Numbered from the stretch's first letter, positions 1 to 6,262 are shown. The stretch is 6,387 bases of DNA from Bryobacterales bacterium (GCA_030838885.1 JAUZEU010000011.1:1-6387), one strand, 5' to 3'. Made by a program: numbers and translations. The notes: generated by a model from the letters alone, not told the origin.

Positions 1-1103
1 TCATGGCGCAACATGACGTCTTCAAGAACAATCCCGCTACGGACAGGCGCGAGCGCCAGTGCATCAGGTCGCTCGACTACCTCCGCAGGCGTGTCCAGGA
101 TCTCAAAGATCCGGCGCAGCGATACGCGGGTCGAAGCGAGGCTCGCCGAGAGGCCCATCATATTCTGGACCGGCGACAAGAGGCGGGTGTGATACGCCAT
201 GAAGGCCACAAGAGTCCCGATGGTCATTGTGCCGTCGATGATCATCTTGCCGCCGTAAAGGAATACCAGGGATGTCGATACCGTAAGGATTGTTCCCGGC
301 AGAGCGCCCGAAAGGAATGCTGTCATCTGCAACCGCAGCAGCGTGTCGACAAAAGCGCTGTTCCGCTTTCCAAAGCGCCCCGATTCATATTCGCCGGCGT
401 TTGCGGCGATTACCGACCTCATGCCAATCAGGGTCTCAACAAAAAGGCTCCCCACGTCGGCGGCGCGCTCCCGCAGTTCCTGTGTGAACGAAGTGATTTT
501 CCGCTGGTAGTGAGTGAACGTATAGATGCAAAGCGGGAGAAGGACAACGCTGAGAAGGAACAACTTCCAATTGAGCCACAGCATCATTCCGACGCTGCCA
601 ATCAAGAAAACGACATTACTGAGCACCGACAGAAGGGAATCGGCGGAAACACGCTGCACTTCGCTGATATCGTTGTTCAGCCTTGAGACCAGATCGCCCA
701 GCCGCCATTTGGCGTAGAAGCGCGGCGAAAGCGTCTGAAGGTGGCGGTACAACGCTAGTCTCATATCGAAGAGCATCGCCGCCGAGACACGCACGTACTG
801 GTAACTCGAAAGGATGTTCAGTGCGAATCCCAGCACCGTGGTCGCGAACATCAGTCCTGCGACCTCCCACAGCGATGTCCAGTCCCGATGCAGCAGAGCG
901 CCGTCAATTAACAGCTTTGAGATGAAGGGCTGGGTGAGACCAAGAAGGGTAGCGGCGAGGCTTATGCCGAGTATGCCGGAAAGACGGCCCGCGTAGGGCC
1001 GGACAAAAATTCGAAGACGACCATATTCTCCCCAGCTTATAGCTGGCTGAGAGGGAGGTTTGTCTTCGGTTAGCGGGGCTGCCTGATGCAATAGATAGCT
1101 CAT
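1..1103 (-). CDS. qhpF: ABC exporter, transmembrane domain (QhpF-like), partial at window edge
   Basis: The gene reads off the left edge; 367 residues are present. They form a type I ABC exporter membrane domain: hydrophobic segments near residues 43-62, 79-99, 160-178, 181-197, 262-284 and 293-305, and a classic first intracellular-loop motif at 128-146 (FYAKWRLGDLVSRLNNDIS). The linker ends at about 357 and the visible part stops at IVLEDVMLRH, the first strand of the nucleotide-binding domain, so Walker A, the signature motif and Walker B lie outside. No peptidase C39 domain precedes the membrane part. In known QHNDH operons QhpF exports the crosslinked gamma subunit to the periplasm; position directly after qhpB supports that role here, but the membrane domain alone does not prove substrate. 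I chose ATG at 1103, which leaves about 30 residues before the first conserved segment. No strong Shine-Dalgarno precedes it. TTG at 1187 or 1184 would add 27-28 in-frame residues. Confidence 0.85.
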   Translation of the reverse strand, partial: MSYLLHQAAPLTEDKPPSQPAISWGEYGRLRIFVRPYAGRLSGILGISLAATLLGLTQPFISKLLIDGALLHRDWTSLWEVAGLMFATTVLGFALNILSSYQYVRVSAAMLFDMRLALYRHLQTLSPRFYAKWRLGDLVSRLNNDISEVQRVSADSLLSVLSNVVFLIGSVGMMLWLNWKLFLLSVVLLPLCIYTFTHYQRKITSFTQELRERAADVGSLFVETLIGMRSVIAANAGEYESGRFGKRNSAFVDTLLRLQMTAFLSGALPGTILTVSTSLVFLYGGKMIIDGTMTIGTLVAFMAYHTRLLSPVQNMMGLSASLASTRVSLRRIFEILDTPAEVVERPDALALAPVRSGIVLEDVMLRH

Positions 1104-1119
1104 TGCGGCGTAGATCTCG

Positions 1120-1156
1120 AAAAATGGGCCGGCAGCCCTGAGCGGCGGATCCGGCC
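1120..1156 (-). terminator. Possible intrinsic terminator or attenuator between qhpB and qhpF
   Basis: On the minus strand GGCCGG (1156-1151) and its exact complement CCGGCC (1132-1127) flank an 18-base loop, and two bases later a run of five T follows (1124-1120). The layout resembles a weak Rho-independent terminator just after the three structural genes. The stem is only six pairs with a long loop, so partial read-through is more likely than a full stop. If qhpF starts at the upstream TTG the structure would sit inside coding sequence. Confidence 0.35.
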
Positions 1157-1188
1157 ATATCGGTTGCGTCGCACCGTTACACAACAAC

Positions 1189-2337
1189 TCATTTTGCCGA
1201 GAGCGTTATGAGGTTGGTCGTTGTGTCTTTGTTGAGGTAGATCAACTTGCGTGACTTCAAAGTTTCGGCGTCGAAGACTTCGAGCGTTGAGCCTGCCCCG
1301 TACAGGTAAAGTTTCTTCCCATCGCCACTCATCCCGAACTTGAAAGTCGGACGCGCTTCAAAGGGGACCTTTTTGATCACTTTACGGTTGACCACGTCCC
1401 AAACCCACCATTCCGTATCGCGGTTTCCACCCACGCCGCTGAACATGATGGAAAAGCCGCGCGTGTGGTCCGGGGAAACCAAAAAACCCAACGTCGGCAG
1501 CGCTCGGCCGATCGGCGTGAAACTCGATTTGTGTGTCGTCAGGTCGAGAGATGCCAGCCCGATGGTTCCCTTGTGGACAATGGGGTCCACGGTGGTGAAG
1601 ACAGAAGTAATCACATTGCCCTCGTTGTACGGATCGTCCGGCGGATTCAGGCGGTAAGGAGAAGCCCCGGCGTATTCCGGCTGGGACATCTCGATGCGGT
1701 CAACCTGTTTGAAGGTCGCGAGGTCGAACACAAGAACGTCTTCCTGGAAGACATACAGCAACTTACCGTCTGGAGAAACCTTGTAGCTGGCGGCGAACCC
1801 GAAGCCCTGATCCATCTCCGGCGGAAAAGGGAAGGCTTTGGCAATCCTCTGGCTTTGGAGATCGATCACCACGAACTGTGCAGGTTCAATGCGGTAGTAG
1901 TCGGTCTCTCGCACTGAAGCGCGCATGGTCGCGTACAGATAACGTCCGGTCGGGTCCACAGCCAGCCCGGTTCCTCCCGCCCGTGGTATGCGCGGACGGC
2001 TCTTCTCGTCGGAGAGGCTGAAGTGGCTGAGCATCTTCCGGGCGGCGAGGTCGACGGTCTCAACGGCCATCTGTGTCGTCAGGATGACCAGTTTCGTCTG
2101 GTCGTGAGTCAGCACCGTCGCCCGCGGTATCCCTTCCAGAGGAATTTCGGAGACGATCTCTTCTTTGTTCTCGTCAAAGACCAGCAGTTTCTTGTCGAGA
2201 GTTCCGATGTAGGCAAAGCCCGCAGCGCTTGAGGAGGTCTGGGCCGCGAGCGGAGCCACCCAACACAGTGCCCCGAAAAGCACGCCGGTTCCCAAGGAGC
2301 GCAGGGTCTGATTTGTGCGTCGCAGAATTTCGTGCAT
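1189..2337 (-). CDS. qhpB: Quinohemoprotein amine dehydrogenase beta subunit
   Basis: 382 residues. A Sec-type signal peptide is visible at residues 1-32: basic start (EILRR), hydrophobic stretch 16-30 (GTGVLFGALCWVAPL), small residues at the likely cut near AA/Q33. The mature part of about 350 residues shows repeated beta-propeller blades of the YVTN/amine dehydrogenase type: DPTGRYLYA at 128-136, SPDGKLLYVFQ at 188-198, SPDHTRGF at 288-295 and SGDGKKLYLYGAG at 337-349, each followed by a strand ending in xVxD. In the known enzyme the seven-bladed beta subunit packs on the alpha subunit and, with it, encloses gamma and helps form the active-site cavity; it carries no cofactor itself. The ATG at 2337 is set by AGGAG at 2348-2344, six bases upstream and overlapping the qhpC stop codon, so the two genes are probably translated together. 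The assignment rests on fold plus operon position between qhpC and qhpF; a lone propeller would be less certain. Confidence 0.9.
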   Translation of the reverse strand: MHEILRRTNQTLRSLGTGVLFGALCWVAPLAAQTSSSAAGFAYIGTLDKKLLVFDENKEEIVSEIPLEGIPRATVLTHDQTKLVILTTQMAVETVDLAARKMLSHFSLSDEKSRPRIPRAGGTGLAVDPTGRYLYATMRASVRETDYYRIEPAQFVVIDLQSQRIAKAFPFPPEMDQGFGFAASYKVSPDGKLLYVFQEDVLVFDLATFKQVDRIEMSQPEYAGASPYRLNPPDDPYNEGNVITSVFTTVDPIVHKGTIGLASLDLTTHKSSFTPIGRALPTLGFLVSPDHTRGFSIMFSGVGGNRDTEWWVWDVVNRKVIKKVPFEARPTFKFGMSGDGKKLYLYGAGSTLEVFDAETLKSRKLIYLNKDTTTNLITLSAK

Positions 2338-2343
2338 GGCTCT

Positions 2344-2348
2344 CTCCT
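2344..2348 (-). promoter_or_regulatory. qhpB ribosome binding site overlapping qhpC stop
   Basis: AGGAG on the minus strand, six bases before the qhpB ATG. Its first two bases are the last two of the qhpC TAG stop, a layout that favours coupled translation of gamma and beta in matched amounts. Confidence 0.7.
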
Positions 2349-2697
2349 ACGGAAAGACGACGTCGATCTTGCGCCAGTCATTGGCGGCGGAAGCGCATTT
2401 GTCGGTCCAGTCCGGGGCGTTGTTCAGATGGTCCGGGACCTGCGCAGGCCAGCCGCAACCGAGATAGCAGTCAAACAAATCGCGCTCAACGGGCTGGCAC
2501 AAACCCGCCGTGCCGCCTGAGTTGTCAATCTCCCAGCCCGGCGTGAAATTCAGCGTACACCCCATGGGGTAGTAAATTCTTCCTGGTTGGCCTTGCGACT
2601 TTTTCTGAAGGGCTTCGACGTCACCGCTGGCGGCGATGATCATCTGTTCGACTCTGCGCGCTTTTTTGTTGATGGGATTCAATCGGCTCACTTGCAT
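2347..2697 (-). CDS. qhpC: QHNDH gamma subunit precursor (CTQ-bearing, thioether-crosslinked peptide)
   Basis: 116 residues from ATG 2697. Every crosslinking residue known from the Paracoccus/Pseudomonas protein is present at one constant offset of 40: Cys47-Glu56 (mature 7-16), Cys67-Asp73 (27-33), Cys81-Asp89 (41-49), and the CTQ pair Cys77 and Trp83 (37, 43). In the family QhpD makes the three Cys-to-acid bonds, then the Trp is oxidised and joined to Cys. Landmarks GWEID, LCQP, WPAQVPD and the DW(R)K...VFP end are kept. Residues 1 to about 40 are basic, hydrophilic and lack a signal peptide, as expected for a RiPP-like leader removed by QhpE; at 38-40 residues it is longer than the roughly 28 I recall for Paracoccus. 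Oddities: Gly82 replaces the Trp that precedes the CTQ Trp in the known proteins, and Cys101 is an extra cysteine. The start is uncertain: AGGAG lies one base from this ATG but seven bases from GTG at 2691, so the GTG (MSRLNPINKK) may be the true start. Confidence 0.93.
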   Translation of the reverse strand: MQVSRLNPINKKARRVEQMIIAASGDVEALQKKSQGQPGRIYYPMGCTLNFTPGWEIDNSGGTAGLCQPVERDLFDCYLGCGWPAQVPDHLNNAPDWTDKCASAANDWRKIDVVFP

Positions 2698-2698
2698 T

Positions 2699-2703
2699 CT
2701 CCT
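2699..2703 (-). promoter_or_regulatory. qhpC ribosome binding site, start-deciding
   Basis: AGGAG is only one base from ATG 2697, too close for normal initiation, but seven bases from the in-frame GTG at 2691-2689. It therefore argues for GTG as the working start and a leader two residues shorter. Confidence 0.6.
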
Positions 2704-2722
2704 ATTCGGTTAGTAGTGCTGT

Positions 2723-2753
2723 CCTTGGTTCGCCCACGGCTGGAAGCCCAAGG
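2723..2753 (-). promoter_or_regulatory. Hairpin in the qhpD-qhpC gap
   Basis: CCTTGG (2753-2748) and CCAAGG (2728-2723) are perfect complements in the minus-strand transcript, four bases after the qhpD stop codon. An alternative smaller stem (GGCT/AGCC) nests at its left side. No T-run follows, so this is not an intrinsic terminator. It could be an RNA-processing or stabilising structure that lets the structural gene qhpC be expressed above the enzyme gene qhpD. This role is inferred from position only. Confidence 0.3.
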
Positions 2754-2756
2754 CGC

Positions 2757-4205
2757 CTAGTTATCGAAACGCTCCAGAAACGACGGATTGCGCACGCTGA
2801 TCTCTCCAAGGATCTGCAGGCAGAGATCATTCCATCCCCGAATCCAGTCGCAATAATGCAAATTCGCAGCGGACGTTTCACCGTAGTGAATGTAAGCCTC
2901 GTGAAAGCATCCGCCGGAACAAACAGGCCGCGCCCAACACGAGTGGCAATCGTATCTTGCGCCGATGTGGTGTGTTGCCAGAAATTCGCCGCGGGCTTCG
3001 TGGTCCACCCCGCCGTTTTTCACGTGCCCCATCTTGCCGACCGGGGCGTCAACAAAGCGGTGGCAGAGTGAGACATCTCCAGCCGTTCCCACTCCGAGCA
3101 AGCCGACCCCGGCGCCACACGGATAAGCTTTACTGACGCCTGAATTCAGCTCTTTCAACGTGTCACTCACGTTCGTGAAGCCATGCTGGCGGCCTTCCAG
3201 AGCGTAGTCGCGATATTCCCAGGCCAACTCCGCAAAGGAATCGAGGATGTTGTCCATCTTTTGCGTCCCGATGTGGTAGAGCCTGTCCGGACTCGCCGTG
3301 GCGGGCGAGAATCCAACCGAATCAAAACCCAGTTCGGTCGTCAGATGCCGATAGATTCGCCGGACATCGCTAACCTGGGATGTGAGAGTGACTCGCGCAC
3401 CAATCGAGTTGGTGCGATGCCGCTTCAGAAGATTCTTGATCTTAGGCGCGATAACGCTATAGCTGCCTCTCCCGTCGTGAAAGACCCGCATCTTGTCGTT
3501 CAATTCCTGATCGCCATCCACGCTGACGGTGACGCCGATGCGATGCTCGGACAGAAAGTCGACAATCTCCTCGGTAAGCAGAGTAGCGTTGGTGGTGAGA
3601 CTGAATTCGATTCTTTTGCCGAGTTCGGCAACCCTGCGGGTCGCGTACTGCACGGTCGACCGCATGACAGGAAAATTCAACAGCGTTTCTCCGCCGAAAA
3701 AAGTCACATGGAGGCCTTCCCTTCCAGCCGACTCTTTTATGAGCGTTTCCACCGCAGATTCGGCGATGTCCGCGCTCATGTATTTCGGTTTGCCGTCCTG
3801 CTGCGCAATCCTGTCGGAACTGTACTCGTAGCAATAGGTACATGCCAGGTTGCACTGGTTCGTCACATTGAGAACCACCCGTTGCAAAGGAAAACTTTGC
3901 AGCGGTACTACGGGGGCTGGCGGCTTCGAACGCCCTGAAATCAGCACTTCTGCCTGATCCAGTTCGTCGATAGTGGCCTCGATCTCAGCCAAGTCGTGGC
4001 CTCGGTTCGAAAGGTATCCGACAATCTCATGTCGCATCAGTTCGCGCTGGCGGACAAGATCGACCACTTCCTTGCCAAGGCCTTCCATTCGGAAAATGGC
4101 TCCGCTCGGTACCAGGTAGAGAAAGTCCGCCTCCGCCGCCCGAAATGCGTGGGCTTCGGCTGGCCTATAGGCCAGGGATGGCATTACTTCGGCGACTGTT
4201 GTCAT
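2757..4205 (-). CDS. qhpD: Radical SAM/SPASM peptide-modifying enzyme forming Cys-Asp/Glu thioethers in QhpC
   Basis: 482 residues. Residues about 20-90 resemble a PqqD-like winged-helix RiPP recognition domain, which would bind the QhpC leader. The radical SAM core follows: CxxxCxxC at Cys118, Cys122, Cys125 (CNLACTYCYEY) for the SAM-binding Fe4S4 cluster, GGET at 171-174, and SLTTNATLL at 202-210. The C-terminal SPASM region has the seven-Cys pattern for two auxiliary clusters: Cys363, Gly376-x4-Cys381, Cys420-x2-Cys423-x5-Cys429-x3-Cys433 and Cys452. In the known system QhpD acts in the cytoplasm, joining Cys sulfur to methylene carbons of Asp/Glu in QhpC; all needed Cys are present, so it looks active. 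The ATG overlaps the qhpA stop by four bases (ATGA), with AGAGG seven bases upstream inside qhpA, so translation is coupled. The neighbouring qhpC gene is its substrate. Other SPASM maturases have the same layout, but the operon makes QhpD by far the best call. Confidence 0.95.
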   Translation of the reverse strand: MTTVAEVMPSLAYRPAEAHAFRAAEADFLYLVPSGAIFRMEGLGKEVVDLVRQRELMRHEIVGYLSNRGHDLAEIEATIDELDQAEVLISGRSKPPAPVVPLQSFPLQRVVLNVTNQCNLACTYCYEYSSDRIAQQDGKPKYMSADIAESAVETLIKESAGREGLHVTFFGGETLLNFPVMRSTVQYATRRVAELGKRIEFSLTTNATLLTEEIVDFLSEHRIGVTVSVDGDQELNDKMRVFHDGRGSYSVIAPKIKNLLKRHRTNSIGARVTLTSQVSDVRRIYRHLTTELGFDSVGFSPATASPDRLYHIGTQKMDNILDSFAELAWEYRDYALEGRQHGFTNVSDTLKELNSGVSKAYPCGAGVGLLGVGTAGDVSLCHRFVDAPVGKMGHVKNGGVDHEARGEFLATHHIGARYDCHSCWARPVCSGGCFHEAYIHYGETSAANLHYCDWIRGWNDLCLQILGEISVRNPSFLERFDN

Positions 4206-5983
4206 TTCGAAACCTCTGGCTGGTCATAACGGATATACTGCGGGATCGTAACAACCAGGTACGATCTGGATTTGAGTGCGACGCCCCCGGCGCTGTAAGT
4301 CGCGTCCACCCACACGTCCCCCCAATTGTTAGTCGGGTAGTTATTCGACTGCTTCTTTCGCGCAGGATTCGGGCCTTCGCCAGCTGGCGTGAATAAGCCC
4401 GAATCGTTGACCGACCCGACGAACTTTACGTCGTCATCGTCAGGAGTTGAATAGAGTTCTTCCAGCGCCCAGTTTGCCGGCACTGGCCCCAAGCGCACGT
4501 CATCGTCGGTATTCTTCTTTCCGTCTGGCCCCGCGGCGTATGCAATGGCCTCCAGCTGCGTATATTGCTTGGCGGCGACAGCCCCGCCCAGACGGGCCAT
4601 GCTGGCGTCCGGCGTGACCTCAATATAGGCGACCTTATCGTAAATTGCCAATGCTTTGACAGCGGTGGCGGAGCCAATGGAAACGTTTCGAATCCCGACA
4701 GGCAGACTGTTTGTAACCGCTATCTGGACCGTCGCAACAGACGGAGTCGCCTTGACCACGCGCGTTACCGTTACGCCGGGGCCCAAATCGATATCCTTTG
4801 GCTTCAGGTTTCCCGGCAGGTTGGCGCCGAAGATCCGCAATTCACGGCTTGTGGTTGGCGACTGCAAAGAGTACAAATCGGTCCCAAGGACCATGGGCTG
4901 CGACCCCAAACGGTTCAGAGTGACATCAATGCCAAATTCGTCATAGCCACCCCAGAACCAGCGGCCGTGCATGCCATTTCCGTCGCGTGACACAACCATG
5001 GCCTCGCGCCACTCGGTTGGGTTACTGCCGGGGTCGGCACTTGCGGCAGGCTTGGACTCCGCACTCTCCCGCCCGCGCCAACTGTACCCGGTGTAGACAA
5101 TACCTTTCCCGGTTCGAGTCAGCGTCACGTCTTTTGCCGGGTAATACACCTGCAGTTTGGTAGTGAACTCGTCGGCAGCCCCGGTAGCCTGAATCGTTAG
5201 AGTTCCGAAAACCTTGCCTTTACCTGCCTGATAGCCGCTCACTGCCCACGTTCCGGCAAGCTTTGGAGTGGCCATGGTGGCTTTCCATGCCGTCCATTCA
5301 GGAGTGATTAAAGGCTGGTTCTTAGCAAGATAGTCGATAACGGTATCAATCGGATAGGGCGCTTTCATGTCTATGCGAGCGGGTGCTATGGAAACAACTC
5401 CGTTTGGGCCTGGGTCGTCTATCCTGGCTGGAACCTCCCAACTGCTCTGCTGCGTTCGCCGCGGGCGGAACTGGTTCTCTGCGCCGGGAAACAATCCCAC
5501 GTGGAAGGAGGCCAGCTTTTCGTAGTCATCACGCGTGCGGCGCTGCAGAAGCACACGGCCGATCGTATGACAGTAGTTGCAGGTGGTTCCAACGGCGGAG
5601 GGAACATGGTCATATTGGTGCCCGGGCAGACTATGATCCACCTCCCAGAATGCGGTCTCCAGTTCCTCCGGCGCCAAGCCGTTATTGTTACTGAGATACT
5701 GCACGATTTCACGGACTTCCGCGGGCGTGGCGACCACGCCGTTCAGCCGCATCATCCGTTTGATTGTCTGCTGCCATATTTCCGGCGTGGTGCGCATAAA
5801 CGACAGGCGACCCATCATGCCGTTTTGGTCGGTCTTATGACACCCACCACACTTCTCGATGGTTAACTTGTGGTCTATGGGTATCCCTGGCACCGGCGCC
5901 ATGCGCTGTGCGAGCGCGCCTTCAGCCGCCGCAGCGAGAATTATGATCGCCGGAAGGGACCGGCCGCTTATTGAATTCCACAT
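4202..5983 (-). CDS. qhpA: Quinohemoprotein amine dehydrogenase alpha subunit, di-heme c
   Basis: 593 residues from ATG 5983. A signal peptide covers residues 1 to about 26: basic Arg8, core PAIIILAAAAEGA, cut near ALA/Q. Two covalent heme c sites lie in the N-terminal domain: Cys45-x2-Cys48-His49 (CGGCH) and Cys135-x2-Cys138-His139 (CNYCH). Beta-rich domains follow, with the family landmarks GTWAVSGYQAGKGKVFGT (243-260), GRWFWGGYDEFG (340-351), LRIFGANLP (382-390), an Asp-rich GPDGKKNTDDDVRLGP (485-500) and GLFTPAGEGPNPAR plus GDVWVDATY near the end. In the known enzyme electrons pass from CTQ through the two hemes to a periplasmic acceptor such as a cytochrome or blue copper protein. The mature chain of about 567 residues exceeds the roughly 490 I recall for Paracoccus and Pseudomonas. 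I chose ATG 5983 rather than ATG 6013 because GAGGGAG ends six bases before it and the extra ten residues (MFLNPKRENA) would run over that site. It is the first gene of the operon. Confidence 0.94.
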   Translation of the reverse strand: MWNSISGRSLPAIIILAAAAEGALAQRMAPVPGIPIDHKLTIEKCGGCHKTDQNGMMGRLSFMRTTPEIWQQTIKRMMRLNGVVATPAEVREIVQYLSNNNGLAPEELETAFWEVDHSLPGHQYDHVPSAVGTTCNYCHTIGRVLLQRRTRDDYEKLASFHVGLFPGAENQFRPRRTQQSSWEVPARIDDPGPNGVVSIAPARIDMKAPYPIDTVIDYLAKNQPLITPEWTAWKATMATPKLAGTWAVSGYQAGKGKVFGTLTIQATGAADEFTTKLQVYYPAKDVTLTRTGKGIVYTGYSWRGRESAESKPAASADPGSNPTEWREAMVVSRDGNGMHGRWFWGGYDEFGIDVTLNRLGSQPMVLGTDLYSLQSPTTSRELRIFGANLPGNLKPKDIDLGPGVTVTRVVKATPSVATVQIAVTNSLPVGIRNVSIGSATAVKALAIYDKVAYIEVTPDASMARLGGAVAAKQYTQLEAIAYAAGPDGKKNTDDDVRLGPVPANWALEELYSTPDDDDVKFVGSVNDSGLFTPAGEGPNPARKKQSNNYPTNNWGDVWVDATYSAGGVALKSRSYLVVTIPQYIRYDQPEVSK

Positions 5984-5989
5984 CGCATT

Positions 5990-5996
5990 CTCCCTC
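5990..5996 (-). promoter_or_regulatory. qhpA ribosome binding site, start-deciding
   Basis: GAGGGAG on the minus strand ends six bases before ATG 5983. It falls inside the reading frame that would begin at ATG 6013 and so supports the shorter qhpA start and a standard signal peptide. Confidence 0.7.
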
Positions 5997-6229
5997 TTGG
6001 GGTTAAGAAACATTCGAATAAAGACTCTCTACGACACTTACGTGCTTGCGCAGCGCTACATTCACCACAAAGTTATTCCGTGGCTTGTGCGCCTCTGCGA
6101 CGAGAGACCTTGTTTAAAGAACCTAATACCCTACCTGGGGGATTGACTTCGGATATTCAGCGAGTGGACGGGGGGACTCCAAAAGCTCACTCGTCACTAC
6201 TTGGTGAGTGGAAATTCCAGATTGCTGGG

Positions 6230-6259
6230 AGCATAACAGGTCACTCAGCCTTGTGTCAA
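6230..6259 (-). promoter_or_regulatory. Candidate sigma-70 promoter reading toward qhpA
   Basis: On the minus strand a perfect -35 box TTGACA (6259-6254) is followed, 18 bases on, by TATGCT (6235-6230), a four-of-six match to the -10 consensus. It lies about 250 bases upstream of qhpA, right at the edge of the transposase fragment. Transcription would give a long leader. The -10 is imperfect and the distance large, so this is a suggestion rather than an identification. Confidence 0.3.
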
Positions 6260-6262
6260 TAG

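Larger units (their letters stand above)
5984..6262. other. Intergenic region upstream of qhpA; holds the operon leader and presumed promoter
   Basis: I see no convincing gene in these 279 bases. The near qhpA side has no clear sigma-70 or sigma-54 promoter. Two related stretches on the plus strand, CGTGCTTGCGC (6041-6051) and CGTGGCTTGTGCGC (6079-6092), could be half-sites for an activator such as the AraC-family QhpR of the known system, but the match between them is loose. The side next to the transposase fragment has a better sigma-70-like promoter, listed separately. A plus-strand reading of 60 codons here has no recognisable protein character. Confidence 0.5.

Noticed and set aside
3..686. 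Long plus-strand open frame of 227 codons
   Set aside because: It is the antisense of the exporter gene. The protein is charged and low in hydrophobics with no domain character, while the minus strand gives a clear ABC membrane domain.
904..1158. Minus-strand ATG frame of 84 codons spanning the start of the exporter
   Set aside because: It is out of frame with the transporter and its protein is Arg/Ser-rich and featureless. The real frame continues from ATG 1103.
3183..3938. Plus-strand open frame of 251 codons opposite qhpD
   Set aside because: It is a shadow of the radical SAM gene; the minus strand carries all cluster-binding motifs in one frame.
5984..6013. qhpA start at ATG 6013
   Set aside because: The good Shine-Dalgarno lies inside this extension and the signal peptide is standard only from ATG 5983.
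6184..6212. CTCAC/GTGAG repeats near 6186-6210 as an insertion sequence end or operator
   Set aside because: The pairing is only five bases and can be drawn in two registers, and no matching copy occurs at the other side of the transposase fragment within the window.
6080..6262. Plus-strand 60-codon frame ending at the TAG before the transposase fragment
   Set aside because: It has no similarity to the missing transposase N-terminus and no convincing ribosome binding site; it looks like non-coding DNA.
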